Part shown: piece by piece, positions 9,669-17,763 of the stretch
Position numbering within the stretch: the stretch's first letter is position 1
How the letters are laid out: each line of letters starts with the position of its first letter
Source of the DNA: Gilichinskyi gelida
GTDB taxonomy: Bacteria > Acidobacteriota > Thermoanaerobaculia > Gp7-AA8
Length of the DNA stretch: 64,000 nt
Direction: 5' to 3'
Assembly (NCBI GenBank): GCA_038040385.1
Contig: JBBPII010000005.1
Coordinates: forward strand, 1-64,000
Translations under genes and position numbers: made by a program
Notes under the pieces: generated by a model
The model's input: only the letters and a program-made list of their open reading frames with translations
The model's database searches: none
Told to the model about the DNA's origin: nothing

Positions 9669-9778
9669 CCCTCACCCGGCGCTTCGCGCCACCCTCTCCC
9701 GCTCACGCGGGAGAGGGGCAACACCGCCCCCTTCTCCCGCTGGCGGGAGAAGGTGCCGCGAAGCGGCGGATGAGGGTC
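9669..9778. repeat. CCCTCA...TGAGGG double-hairpin repeat, copy 1
   Basis: Element bounded by CCCTCACCC and GGATGAGGG. Inside are two hairpins, CTCTCCCGC/GCGGGAGAG and CTTCTCCCGC/CGGGAGAAG, and flanking GCGCTTCGCGC. A second copy lies at 61405-61510. It fills the trpD-trpC spacer and touches the trpD stop. Similar CCCTCACCC elements are widespread in bacterial spacers; in an mRNA this could limit readthrough or protect ends. Confidence 0.85.
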
Positions 9779-10793
9779 ATGCCAGCTCATTGCTCACCGC
9801 GATCAACTGCTCCAGCTTCTCCATCGCCTTCCCCGACCCGATCGACGCGCGGGCCAGGGCGACACCGTCGCGAATCGTCGCAACCGCGCCCGCGACGTAC
9901 AACGCGGCGCCGGCGTTGGCCACCACGATGTCGGCGCGCGCGCCGGGCTCGCCGCCGAGGATCTCGCGGGCGATGCGCGCGTTCTCGGCGATGTCGCCGC
10001 CGGCGACGTCGCTGAGGGCGTGCATGTCGACGTCGATGTCCTGAGGCGAAAGCTCATAAGTCCGCCGCGCGCCGTTCACCACCTCGCAGACGCGCGTGGG
10101 CGCGGAGACGGAGATCTCGTCGAGCCCGTCCCGGCTGTGGACGACCATGGCATGCACCGCGCCGAGGGCCAGGAGGACGTCGCCGAGGAGCTCGACGAGG
10201 TGGTCGGAGTACACCCCGATGATCTGGCGCTTGGCAAACGCCGGGTTGGTCAGCGGACCGAGGACGTTGAACATCGTCCGCACGCCGAGCTCGCGCCGCA
10301 CGCCGGCCACCGCCCCCATCGCCGGATGGAGCTTCGGAGCGAAGAGGAACGAGATGCCGGTGCGGCGGAGGACTTCGCTCATGCGCGGCGCGTCGAGGTC
10401 GATGAAGACGCCGAGCTCCTTGAGCACGTCGGCGCTGCCGCAGGCCGACGACACGGCGCGGTTGCCGTGCTTGGCCACGCTCGCGCCGCCGCCGGCGGCG
10501 ACGATGGCCGCGACGGTGGAGACGTTGAACGTGCCGCGGCCGTCGCCGCCCGTGCCGCAGGTGTCGACGATGCGATCGGCGTCGACGCTCAGCGGCGTGA
10601 CGCGCGCGCGCATGGCCAGCGCCGCGCCGGTGATCTCCTCCGCCGTTTCCCCCTTCATCCGCAGCGCCACCAGCAGCGCGCTCTTCTGCACGTCCGACGC
10701 TTTCCCATCCATCATTTCGCCGAACACCTCGGCCATCTCGGCGCGATCGAGGTCGCGGAGGTCGATCACCTTCCGGATCGCGGCCTCGATCAT
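9777..10793 (-). CDS. trpD: Anthranilate phosphoribosyltransferase
   Basis: Transfers the phosphoribosyl group of PRPP to anthranilate. 338 residues, usual for the family. The PRPP/glycine-rich site is DTCGTGGDG, followed by NVSTVAAIVA, KHGNRAVSS and the anthranilate-side MFNVLGPLTNPA. The frame extends upstream into trpG, but ATG 10793 overlaps the trpG stop (ATGA) and begins MIEAAIRKVIDLRDL as expected, so I took it. Downstream the stop touches the double-hairpin repeat. Confidence 0.96.
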   Translation of the reverse strand: MIEAAIRKVIDLRDLDRAEMAEVFGEMMDGKASDVQKSALLVALRMKGETAEEITGAALAMRARVTPLSVDADRIVDTCGTGGDGRGTFNVSTVAAIVAAGGGASVAKHGNRAVSSACGSADVLKELGVFIDLDAPRMSEVLRRTGISFLFAPKLHPAMGAVAGVRRELGVRTMFNVLGPLTNPAFAKRQIIGVYSDHLVELLGDVLLALGAVHAMVVHSRDGLDEISVSAPTRVCEVVNGARRTYELSPQDIDVDMHALSDVAGGDIAENARIAREILGGEPGARADIVVANAGAALYVAGAVATIRDGVALARASIGSGKAMEKLEQLIAVSNELA

Positions 10794-11365
10794 TGCGGAA
10801 TCTCCCGATGCAGGAAGTTGGCGATGAGGCGGTCGCCACCGACGGTGCCGTACGACTCGGGATGGAACTGGATGCCGTACAGCGGCCGCTCGCGGTGGGA
10901 GATGGCCATCACCACGCCGTCGTCGGTCTCGGCGTCGACGCGGAAGACGTCCGGAAGCGAGTGGCGCTCGACGATCAGCGAGTGGTAGCGCGCCGTGCGC
11001 ATCGGCGTGGGGCAGCCGGCGAAGAGTCCCTCCCCGCCATGGCGAATCTCGGTGACCTTGCCGTGCACCGGCGCGCTGCCGCGCACGATGCGCGCGCCGA
11101 AGGCCTCGCCGAGCGCCTGGTGCCCGAGGCAGACGCCGAGGAGGGGGATGGAATCGTTGAGGCGGATGAGGTCGAGGATGCGGCCGGCGCGGTCGGGCGT
11201 GCCCGGTCCCGGCGAGATGACGATGGCGCACGGCTGCTGCTCGATCACAGCCTGGGGGTCGAAGCGGTCGTTGCGGACGACCTGCAGGTCGGTGCCGCTC
11301 AACCGCTCGATCTGTTGCACGAGGTTGTAGGTGAAGGAGTCGTAGTTGTCGATGACGGTGATCAT
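10790..11365 (-). CDS. trpG: Anthranilate/aminodeoxychorismate synthase glutaminase component
   Basis: Class I glutamine amidotransferase that delivers ammonia to TrpE (or PabB). 191 residues: MITVIDNYDSFTYNLV start, oxyanion segment VISPGPGTPD, nucleophile in LGVCLGHQAL, and His-Glu in IQFHPESYG. It heads the visible trp run, yet trpE is not next to it: the next gene upstream encodes an MmcQ/YjbR protein. Its partner must be encoded elsewhere, and dual use in folate synthesis is possible. Confidence 0.94.
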   Translation of the reverse strand: MITVIDNYDSFTYNLVQQIERLSGTDLQVVRNDRFDPQAVIEQQPCAIVISPGPGTPDRAGRILDLIRLNDSIPLLGVCLGHQALGEAFGARIVRGSAPVHGKVTEIRHGGEGLFAGCPTPMRTARYHSLIVERHSLPDVFRVDAETDDGVVMAISHRERPLYGIQFHPESYGTVGGDRLIANFLHREIPQ

Positions 11366-11369
11366 CGAG

Positions 11370-11402
11370 CAGTTCCGAGTTGCGGGTTGCGAGTTACGAG
11401 AG
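11370..11402. repeat. Degenerate heptamer run upstream of trpG
   Basis: Reads AGTTCCG AGTTGCG GGTTGCG AGTTACG, four 7-base units. Here only one arm is evident, so no long hairpin. It lies in the trpG leader. Confidence 0.6.
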
Positions 11403-11469
11403 AGGAAGGACTAGAGCCAAAGACACGAGGCGACGCGGCGGGTCGACTCGTTCTCCTGGAGGAGGGCTC

Positions 11470-11805
11470 TCATGGCCGGCGGAGAATAACACGCTTCGGC
11501 GCGACCATGCGGTAGCTGGCCTCCACGAGCTGCCCGACAAGCTTCCAGTCGGTTTTTCCGTCCGCCCAGAGGCTGATCCACTTGCCGCGGCCGTACGGCG
11601 TGGCGAAGAAACGTGCGTCGGCGGCGAAGATCCCTGCATCGAGCGGATCGATGCGCACCGCGATCGCCGGCCGTCCGCCGGAGGATTCGAATGCGGCGAA
11701 GCACTTCTTGCGGATATTGAAGACGGGATGGCCGAAGCCCATTTCCTCGGTGGCCTCGGGAAGACCGAGGCAGATCTTCCGGAGGCGTTCGAGAGGCGTG
11801 GACAT
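11470..11805 (-). CDS. MmcQ/YjbR family protein
   Basis: A 111-residue cytosolic protein of the DUF419/YjbR fold (cyaY-like double-wing DNA-binding fold). Recognised by LEATEEMGFGHPVFNIRKKCFA-type order: an N-terminal helix, a GHPVF strand, then AVRIDP, FFATPYGRGKWISLW and a C-terminal VEASYRMVAPKR. Molecular function of the family is not settled. It stands between trpG and rmuC on the same strand, separated from both by short spacers that contain heptamer repeats, so it need not belong to either transcript. Confidence 0.85.
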   Translation of the reverse strand: MSTPLERLRKICLGLPEATEEMGFGHPVFNIRKKCFAAFESSGGRPAIAVRIDPLDAGIFAADARFFATPYGRGKWISLWADGKTDWKLVGQLVEASYRMVAPKRVILRRP

Positions 11806-11810
11806 GAGTT

Positions 11811-11846
11811 GTCAGTTGTCGGTTATCACGCGACGACAACCGACAC
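11811..11846. repeat. Inverted heptamer repeat
   Basis: GTTGTCA GTTGTCG GTTATCA, a short loop, then CGACAAC CGACACC. The arms are complementary and form a hairpin in the spacer between the rmuC stop and the YjbR-family gene. Confidence 0.7.
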
Positions 11847-13049
11847 CTACTCCCGAAACGGCAACAGCTCCCCCGGCTCCTCCCCCTGCATGGTCAAGCG
11901 CAGCTTCGACGACTCGATGGGCACCGCCTCGATCTGCGTCATGGCGGCGAGCTCTTTGCCGCTGCCGGCCATGCGCTGCATCTCCTCCCCCTTCGGCCAG
12001 AGGCGCGAGTCGATGGAGCGGATCACACCGTTGTACTTCTCGACCGTCTTGGCGAGCGTCGCGCCGAGGTCGGAGAAGAGCTCCATGACTTTGACGAAGC
12101 GGTTGAACAGCTCGACGCCCGCGTCGTGCATCTTCTTGGCGTTCTCCTCGGTGCGCTCGGCTTTCCACCCCGCTTCGACGGCGCGCAGCAGCGGCAGGAG
12201 GATCGCGGCGGAGGCGAGATAGACGCGGCGCTGCGCGGCGAAGTCGAAGAGCGTCGGGTCGGTGGTCAGCGCGGCGGAGAGGAAGTGCTCGCCGGGGACG
12301 AACAGGATGACGAAGTCGACGGTCTCGCCGATCGACGCGTGGTACTCGCGGCGGCTGAGCGAGTCGATGTGGCGGCGGACGGTCTTGGCGTGCTGGTCGA
12401 GCGCGTCGGCGCGGCGCTTCTCGTCGGTCTCGTTCGCGGCGATGGTGTACTCGCTCAGCGGAACCTTGGCGTCGACGGCGATCACCCGCTTGTTCGGCAG
12501 GCGGACGATGAGGTCGGGACGCACGCGGCGCCCCTCGTCGGTGGCGAAGGTGCGCTGCGTGTCGAAGTCGCAGAACTCGCTCATCCCCGCCAGCTCGACG
12601 CATCGCTTGAGCGACGACTCGCCCCACGAGCCGCGCACGGTCGGCGACTGCAGCGCGTTCGCCAGCCGCGACGCCTCGCGCTGCGCCGACTCCTGCGCCG
12701 TCAGCAGCGAGCGGATCTGCTCCTGCAGGCCGCCGTAGGCCTCGACCCGCGCCCGCTCGCTCTTGTTCACTTCGCCGCGGTACTGGTCGAGCATCTCGCG
12801 GACCGGCGTGAGCATCGTCTCGATCTCCGCCGTTTTCGTCCCCAGCGTGCCGTCGACCTGGGTCTTGTTCATCTGCACCAGCGACTCGCCGACCCGGGCG
12901 AACGCGCGCTGGGCCAGGGCCAGGAACTTGTCCTGATCGACCGCCGCCAGCCGCGCCTCGGCGGCGCCGATGGCGCGCTGGGCGCGGCTGTGGGCGACGA
13001 ACCATCCGAGGAGAAAGGCCAGCGCGCCGACGAGAACCGTTATGAGCAT
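11847..13049 (-). CDS. rmuC: DNA recombination protein RmuC homologue
   Basis: A 400-residue membrane-anchored protein: one N-terminal transmembrane helix (MLITVLVGALAFLLGWFVAH), a coiled-coil to about residue 140, then the RmuC nuclease-like domain with RGSWGESSLKRCVELAGM, VRPDLIVRLPNKRVIAVDAK (a PD-(D/E)XK-like core Asp...Asp-x-Lys) and FVILFVPGEHFLSAAL. RmuC limits rearrangements between short inverted repeats in E. coli, which is of interest in a genome so rich in inverted repeats. Start ATG 13049 gives the membrane helix directly. Confidence 0.92.
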   Translation of the reverse strand: MLITVLVGALAFLLGWFVAHSRAQRAIGAAEARLAAVDQDKFLALAQRAFARVGESLVQMNKTQVDGTLGTKTAEIETMLTPVREMLDQYRGEVNKSERARVEAYGGLQEQIRSLLTAQESAQREASRLANALQSPTVRGSWGESSLKRCVELAGMSEFCDFDTQRTFATDEGRRVRPDLIVRLPNKRVIAVDAKVPLSEYTIAANETDEKRRADALDQHAKTVRRHIDSLSRREYHASIGETVDFVILFVPGEHFLSAALTTDPTLFDFAAQRRVYLASAAILLPLLRAVEAGWKAERTEENAKKMHDAGVELFNRFVKVMELFSDLGATLAKTVEKYNGVIRSIDSRLWPKGEEMQRMAGSGKELAAMTQIEAVPIESSKLRLTMQGEEPGELLPFRE

Positions 13050-13068
13050 TGATTAATGATACGGTTTT

Positions 13069-14187
13069 TTAGCACGCCAGCAGTTCGATCATTCGTTCCA
13101 CTTCCGTCTCATCGTTGTAGAAGTGCGGCGAGAAACGGAGCAGCCCTTCGCGCGGGGCGCAGACCACGCCGTTCTCCTCCAGGTAGCGATGCCACTGCAG
13201 AAGGGTGCGCTCTACGCCTGGTGGAGTGGCGCCCACAATGGCCGACGCGATCGGCTTCGGCGACGCCACCTCCCATCCGATCGCTTCCAGCCGCTCCGCG
13301 AGGCGGGCGGCGATCGCCAACGCGCGCCCGGCGATGGTCTCCATGCCGATCTCCAGCAGGAGGTCGATCGCGGCGCGTAAACCATACACGCCGCTGCTGT
13401 TGAGCGAGCCGGCCTCGAAGCGGCGGGCGTCGGGGAGGAGGTCGGTGGAGGTGAGGATGAACTTCCCGCGGCGGTCGATGTTGCTCCACCCGTTCTCGAT
13501 GACGTCGAGCTTGTCGCGATGCTCGGCCGCCACGTAAAAGATCGCCGCCCCCTCGGAGCCGCACATCCACTTGTGGCCGTCGGCGGCCAGGAAGGCGATG
13601 TTGGCGCGGCGGACGTCGATGGGGAGGACGCCGACGGATTGGATGGCGTCGACGCAAAATAGTACTTTTCGTACTATACAGAGATCGCCGATGGCGTCGA
13701 GGTCCGCCGTAAAGCCGTTGTGAAAGGCCACCGACGACACGGTGACCACGCGCGTCCGCTCGTCGATCAGCGGCGCGATGGCCTCCACCGTCGGCAGCGG
13801 CGCCAGGCGCACTTCCACGCCGCGCCGCTCGACGTGCTTCCATGGCGTCCAGTTCGACGGGAACTCCAGGGCGGTGGTGACGACGTTGTCCCCCTCCCGC
13901 CAGCGCAGTCCCTCCGCCACGAACGAGATCCCCTCCGAGGTGTTCTTGAGGATGGCGATCTCGCGAGGCTCGGCGCCGATCAGCCGCGCCGCCGAGGCGC
14001 GGAGATGCTCGTACTCCGCGTACCACTCGCGCCAGTGGAGGGCGCCGAACTCGCGCTGATCGCGCGCAAAGCGCTCCATCGCCTCATACGCGCGCACCGA
14101 CAGCGGTCCGACCGCGGCGTGGTTGAAGTAGACGAGATTCTTCGTGACGGGGAAGAGCTCTCTAAAAGCTGCGGAGCTCATGGACAT
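13069..14187 (-). CDS. Class V aminotransferase / cysteine-desulfurase-fold PLP enzyme
   Basis: 372 residues of fold-type I. YFNHAAVGPLS opens the PLP domain, LKNTSEGISFVAEGL binds the cofactor, VDAIQSVGVLPIDV has the ring-stacking/acid pair, and AADGHKWMCGSEG the Schiff-base lysine. No active-site loop cysteine of the NifS kind is apparent, so it is more likely an aminotransferase, lyase or epimerase than a desulfurase; the substrate is unknown. Its start (14187, or 14181 as second ATG) overlaps the end of aroC by about 26 bases, so it is coupled to aroC. Confidence 0.88.
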   Translation of the reverse strand: MSMSSAAFRELFPVTKNLVYFNHAAVGPLSVRAYEAMERFARDQREFGALHWREWYAEYEHLRASAARLIGAEPREIAILKNTSEGISFVAEGLRWREGDNVVTTALEFPSNWTPWKHVERRGVEVRLAPLPTVEAIAPLIDERTRVVTVSSVAFHNGFTADLDAIGDLCIVRKVLFCVDAIQSVGVLPIDVRRANIAFLAADGHKWMCGSEGAAIFYVAAEHRDKLDVIENGWSNIDRRGKFILTSTDLLPDARRFEAGSLNSSGVYGLRAAIDLLLEIGMETIAGRALAIAARLAERLEAIGWEVASPKPIASAIVGATPPGVERTLLQWHRYLEENGVVCAPREGLLRFSPHFYNDETEVERMIELLAC

Positions 14188-15331
14188 AGGCCTCGTAGTT
14201 TCTGCGCATCTCGTTCAGCGAGTCGCCGCCGAATTTCTCGCGCATCGCATTCGCCAGCACGATGGCCAGCATCGCCTCGCACACCACGCCGCACGCCGCG
14301 ACGGCGGTGACGTCGCTCCGCTCCCACTGCGAGCGGTGCGCCTCGCGCGTCTCGATGTCCACCGACGGCAATCCGCGCCGCAGGGTGGAGATCGGCTTCA
14401 TGTAGGCGCGGACGACGACGTCCTGCCCGTTGGTGATGCCCCCCTCCAGCCCCCCCGCCCGGTTGGTGATGCGGTGGTAGCGCTTCTCTTCATCGAAATA
14501 GATTGCGTCGTGCACCTCGGAGCCGACGCGGCGCGCGGCGGCGACGGCGTCGCCGAGAGCCACGGCCTTGACGGCGTGGATGGAGAGGATGGCCTGGCCG
14601 ATGCGTCCGTCGAGCTTCTCGTTCCACTGCACGTACGAGCCGAGACCGACGGGGACGTTGTGCGCGGCGATGACGATGGTGCCGCCCAAGGTCTCGCCGG
14701 CTTCGCGTGCGCGGTCCACTTCGGCGACCATCGCCGTTTCCTGTTCCCGATCGACGGCGCGCAGCGGCGACTGGTCGTCGACGGCGCACAGCTCGTCCCA
14801 TGACGGGGAGGCATCCGGATCGCCGGCCGCGCCGACGGAGACGACGCCGGAGCGGATGTCGATGTCGAAGTGGCGCAGCAGTTCCTTGGCCATGGCGCCG
14901 GCGGCGACGCGCGAGGCGGTTTCGCGCGCCGAGGCGCGCTCGAGGATGTCGCGCAGGTCGCGGCGGCCGTACTTCATTCCGCCGACGAGGTCCGCATGTC
15001 CTGGCCGCGGCGCGTGCACCCGCCGCTTCTCCGCCTCGGCGGCGTCGACCTCCCACGGATCCATCGCCCCACGCCAATTCTCGAAGTCGAGATTGCGCAC
15101 CACGATGGCGACCGGCGACCCGAGCGTCTCCCCACCCCGCACCCCGCCCACGATCTCCACCTCGTCGCGCTCGATTTTCATCCGCCCACCCCGCCCGTAC
15201 CCATGCTGGCGCCGGGCGAGATCGCGGTTGATCCGGTTCCTATCGAGCCGAACGCCGGCAGGCATTCCCGTCACGATGATCGTGAGCTGCGGGCCGTGTG
15301 ATTCGCCGGCGGTGAGGAAGGTGAACTGCAT
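14162..15331 (-). CDS. aroC: Chorismate synthase
   Basis: Makes chorismate from EPSP with reduced FMN; feeds the tryptophan genes nearby. 389 residues. Signatures: FLTAGESHGPQLTIIV at the start, RRQHGYGRGGRMKIERDEVE, RNLDFENWRG, RPGHADLVGGMKYG, DIRSGVVSVGA and GGLEGGITNGQDVVVRAYMKP. Divergent from lgt with a 50-base gap that must hold both promoters. Confidence 0.97.
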   Translation of the reverse strand: MQFTFLTAGESHGPQLTIIVTGMPAGVRLDRNRINRDLARRQHGYGRGGRMKIERDEVEIVGGVRGGETLGSPVAIVVRNLDFENWRGAMDPWEVDAAEAEKRRVHAPRPGHADLVGGMKYGRRDLRDILERASARETASRVAAGAMAKELLRHFDIDIRSGVVSVGAAGDPDASPSWDELCAVDDQSPLRAVDREQETAMVAEVDRAREAGETLGGTIVIAAHNVPVGLGSYVQWNEKLDGRIGQAILSIHAVKAVALGDAVAAARRVGSEVHDAIYFDEEKRYHRITNRAGGLEGGITNGQDVVVRAYMKPISTLRRGLPSVDIETREAHRSQWERSDVTAVAACGVVCEAMLAIVLANAMREKFGGDSLNEMRRNYEAYVHELRSF

Positions 15332-15381
15332 GGACTAACTCTATCCCGAGCGTAAGGAAGGACTGTTATCCTCCGCCCGGC

Positions 15382-16185
15382 ATGTACCCCACCCTCCTCA
15401 AGGTCGGCTCGTTCGAGATCACCACCTTCGGGCTGATGATGTTCCTCGCCTTCGTGGTGGGCGGTTGGGTGCTCAGCAGGCAGTTCCGGCGCTACGGACT
15501 GAGCGACGATGCGGCGTCGTCGATGGTGATGGCGGCGGCGATCGGCGGGATCATCGGCGCGAAGATCTACTACGCCATCCTCCTCCGCGACTGGCACCTT
15601 CTCTTCACCCGTGCCGGGCTGGTCTGGTACGGCGGTCTGATCGGCGGCACAGTTGCCTGCAGCCTTTACCTGCGCGCCCAGCGTATCGACTACTTCAAGG
15701 CCGTCGATGCCGCCTCCCCCGCTCTCGCCATCGGCTACTGTCTCGGACGCATCGGCTGCTTCCTCGTCGGCGACGACTACGGCCGCCCTACCGACTCCTG
15801 GATCGGTGTCGCCTTCCCCAAAGGCGCGCCGCCGACCACCGCCGAAGAGCTGCGGAACTTCGGAGTGAAGATCGACCCGTCCGTCCCCGACTACACCCTC
15901 CTGCGCGTCCACCCAACGCAGCTCTACGAGTCCGCCGCCGCGCTGGTGATGTTCTTCATCCTCATGCGCGCCGCGCGCAAACCGCACCCCAAAGGACGCG
16001 TCTTCGGCCTGTTCCTGATCCTCATGGGCATCGAGCGCTTCCTCGTCGAGATCGTGCGCGCCAAGGACGACCGCTTCCTCGGGCCGTTCACTGTGGCGCA
16101 GTTGATCAGCGTGATTCTGGTGGTAGTGGGCGCGTGGCTGATGTTCATCCTGAGCGCGAAGCGCGAAGGATCTTTGGTTCGATAG
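15382..16185 (+). CDS. lgt: Prolipoprotein diacylglyceryl transferase
   Basis: Moves a diacylglyceryl group from phosphatidylglycerol to the lipobox cysteine of prolipoproteins. 267 residues with about seven membrane helices. Family signature GRIGCFLVGDDYGRPTD is present, with VWYGGLIGGTVA and LRVHPTQLYES upstream and downstream of it. The last residues (ILSAKREGSLVR and the stop) are encoded by an ATCCTGAGC...GAAGGATCT repeat, so the native tail was replaced or extended. Clients in this window include the Sco and cupredoxin-like lipoproteins. Confidence 0.96.
   Translation: MYPTLLKVGSFEITTFGLMMFLAFVVGGWVLSRQFRRYGLSDDAASSMVMAAAIGGIIGAKIYYAILLRDWHLLFTRAGLVWYGGLIGGTVACSLYLRAQRIDYFKAVDAASPALAIGYCLGRIGCFLVGDDYGRPTDSWIGVAFPKGAPPTTAEELRNFGVKIDPSVPDYTLLRVHPTQLYESAAALVMFFILMRAARKPHPKGRVFGLFLILMGIERFLVEIVRAKDDRFLGPFTVAQLISVILVVVGAWLMFILSAKREGSLVR
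16146..16181. repeat. ATCCTGAGCgcGAAGcgcGAAGGATCT repeat inside the lgt 3' end
   Basis: CATCCTGAGC...GAAGC...GAAGGATCTT. It is read in frame as the last residues of Lgt. Other copies are at 16505-16539 and 55799-55872. The element is a partial palindrome (ATCCT...AGGAT). Confidence 0.75.
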
Positions 16186-16189
16186 GCAG

Positions 16190-16492
16190 GTGAGTGCCTA
16201 TGTGTACGTCGTGAGCAACAAGAGCCACACCATCTACGTGGGCTCGACCGAAGATCTCCTGCTGCGCGTCCGTCAACACAAAGAAAAACGGATCAAGAAG
16301 GCGTTCACGGCGCGGTACCACTTCACACGTCTCGTGTACTTCGAGGTGGCGTCCGATATCGTCGCCGCTCGGGACCGCGAGACGGAGATCAAGGGGTGGA
16401 CTCGCGCGAAGAAGGTCGCGCTCATTCAATCAGTGAATCCGCGATGGATGGATTTGACCCCGCGGTTGAGCGATCTGTCCTTCGTACGGTGA
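16190..16492 (+). CDS. GIY-YIG domain protein (endonuclease superfamily)
   Basis: A 100-residue single-domain protein: YVYVVSNKSHTIYVGSTEDL carries the GIY and YIG strands (YVYVVS...IYVGST), followed by RVRQHKEKR, LVYFEV and the helix with the metal-binding Glu region AARDRETEIKGWTRAKKVAL. It belongs to the small YhbQ/UPF0213-like group, whose role is unclear. It starts with GTG four bases after lgt, so it is likely co-transcribed with it. Confidence 0.88.
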   Translation: MSAYVYVVSNKSHTIYVGSTEDLLLRVRQHKEKRIKKAFTARYHFTRLVYFEVASDIVAARDRETEIKGWTRAKKVALIQSVNPRWMDLTPRLSDLSFVR

Positions 16493-16504
16493 GCCCTGCC
16501 GGTC

Positions 16505-16539
16505 GAGCCGAAGATCCTTCGGCCTTCGGCCTCAGGATT
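16505..16539. repeat. ATCCTGAGG...GAAGGATCTTCGG repeat at convergent gene ends
   Basis: Read on the minus strand it runs ATCCTGAGGCCGAAGGCCGAAGGATCTTCGG in two adjoining blocks and supplies the TGA stop of the DUF4388 gene. It lies between convergent genes, where its stems could help end transcription on both strands. Confidence 0.7.
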
Positions 16540-17674
16540 GGATCGTCGCGGTCGCTCTTTCCAGCGCGGCCTTTTGATCGCTGATGAACCGGAACACGTC
16601 CACCTTCCCCGCGGCATCGAGATGCTGCGACACCTCGAAGAGCTGGACCGAGAGCAGCGTGTTGAGGCCCTCGTCGAGCACGGCTTTGCGGCGCTCGAAG
16701 GGCAGCTCGGAGATGTTGGCGATGAGCATGTTCTCGTCGAAGCGGCCGTACTGATCGAAGAAAACGCCGCTCCAGAGGTCGTCGCTCTCCGCCTGCGTGA
16801 GCGCGGTCATGAAGATGTCGCGGGCCTGCTCCTCCCCTACCGCGTTCATCAGCGCGGCGTAGAGGCGGCCGAACATGTCGTTGTACGTGGAGATCACCTT
16901 CAGCAGCTCCGGCGAGTCCTCGACGTCGAGAAAGACCGGGCGGGAGGATTTCTCTTCCGGCGCGGTCTCGATCAGGCGCGCCGAGACGAGCTGGAAGAGG
17001 ATGCGGGTGACCTCGAACTCCGTGAGCTCCGACTTCCCGATCAGCTCGCGCACCCCCAGCTGCCCGTCGATCTTGTTGTAGACCTCCACCTCGTGGTCGC
17101 TCATGTCGAGCTCGCGGAAGTTCGGCACGGCGCCCGGCACCTTCATGAACACCACCTCGAGGCTTGGAACCTTCTCGCGGATGCGCGCCGACTCGTCGAG
17201 GCGGCGGATGCCTTCCATAATCATCCCCGCGGTGTTGATGGACAGCACGATGCGCTCGTTGGCCAGCTCGTCGACGCCGTCGCTGAAGACGAACGTTCCG
17301 TCCTTCCATCCGAAGAGCGAGTAGAGGATCTCCAGCGCCTGGTTCTTCACCCCCCACCAGAGGTCTTTCGGCGAGATGGCCCCCATCTGCACCAGCAGCT
17401 TGCCGTGGCGGGTGGTGGCGGTGACGCGGCGCTTCGACTCCTCGTACTGCGCCGCGGTGATCTTGCCGTTGCGGAGGAGGAACTGGCCGAGGGAGTGCTC
17501 GGGGGAGTTCGAGGTGGCGAAGATGATCTCGCCGTCCTTCCAATGGACCGATCGCTCGAGTTGTTGGCGGCGCAGCGACAGCTTCCCCGTGCCGCGGATC
17601 ATGGAGACGAAGCTCAGCACATCCGGCAACTGGATGCGCGCGAGATCGCCCTGAAGGATTGGTGCGTCGGGCAT
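16532..17674 (-). CDS. DUF4388 domain protein (PATAN-type regulator-associated)
   Basis: A 380-residue cytosolic protein. Residues 5-110 match DUF4388: QGDLARIQLPDVLSFVSMIR, GTGKLSLRR, VHWKDGEIIFATS, SLGQFLLRNGKIT, TRHGKLLVQMGAIS. These domains occur with response regulators and gliding/type IV pilus functions in acidobacteria and myxobacteria. The C-terminal half is helical and unrecognised. The last codons and the stop come from the hairpin repeat at 16505-16539. It is downstream of the cysteine desulfurase gene, separated from it by a heptamer hairpin. Confidence 0.85.
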   Translation of the reverse strand: MPDAPILQGDLARIQLPDVLSFVSMIRGTGKLSLRRQQLERSVHWKDGEIIFATSNSPEHSLGQFLLRNGKITAAQYEESKRRVTATTRHGKLLVQMGAISPKDLWWGVKNQALEILYSLFGWKDGTFVFSDGVDELANERIVLSINTAGMIMEGIRRLDESARIREKVPSLEVVFMKVPGAVPNFRELDMSDHEVEVYNKIDGQLGVRELIGKSELTEFEVTRILFQLVSARLIETAPEEKSSRPVFLDVEDSPELLKVISTYNDMFGRLYAALMNAVGEEQARDIFMTALTQAESDDLWSGVFFDQYGRFDENMLIANISELPFERRKAVLDEGLNTLLSVQLFEVSQHLDAAGKVDVFRFISDQKAALERATATIQS

Positions 17675-17691
17675 GAGACCGGCGGGATTAT

Positions 17692-17763
17692 AGCTAGCAG
17701 CTTGCAGCAGGCAGCGGGCAGCTTGATGACGTTCTGCGAGCTGCTCGCTGCTAGCTGCGAGCC
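17692..17763. repeat. Inverted heptamer repeat (CTAGCAG/CTGCGAG type)
   Basis: CTAGCAG CTTGCAG CAGGCAG CGGGCAG in one arm and CTGCGAG CTGCTCG CTGCTAG CTGCGAG in the other. Overlaps the end of the cysteine desulfurase gene, whose last residues ARS and stop lie in it. The same unit recurs at 56713-56799. Confidence 0.8.
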
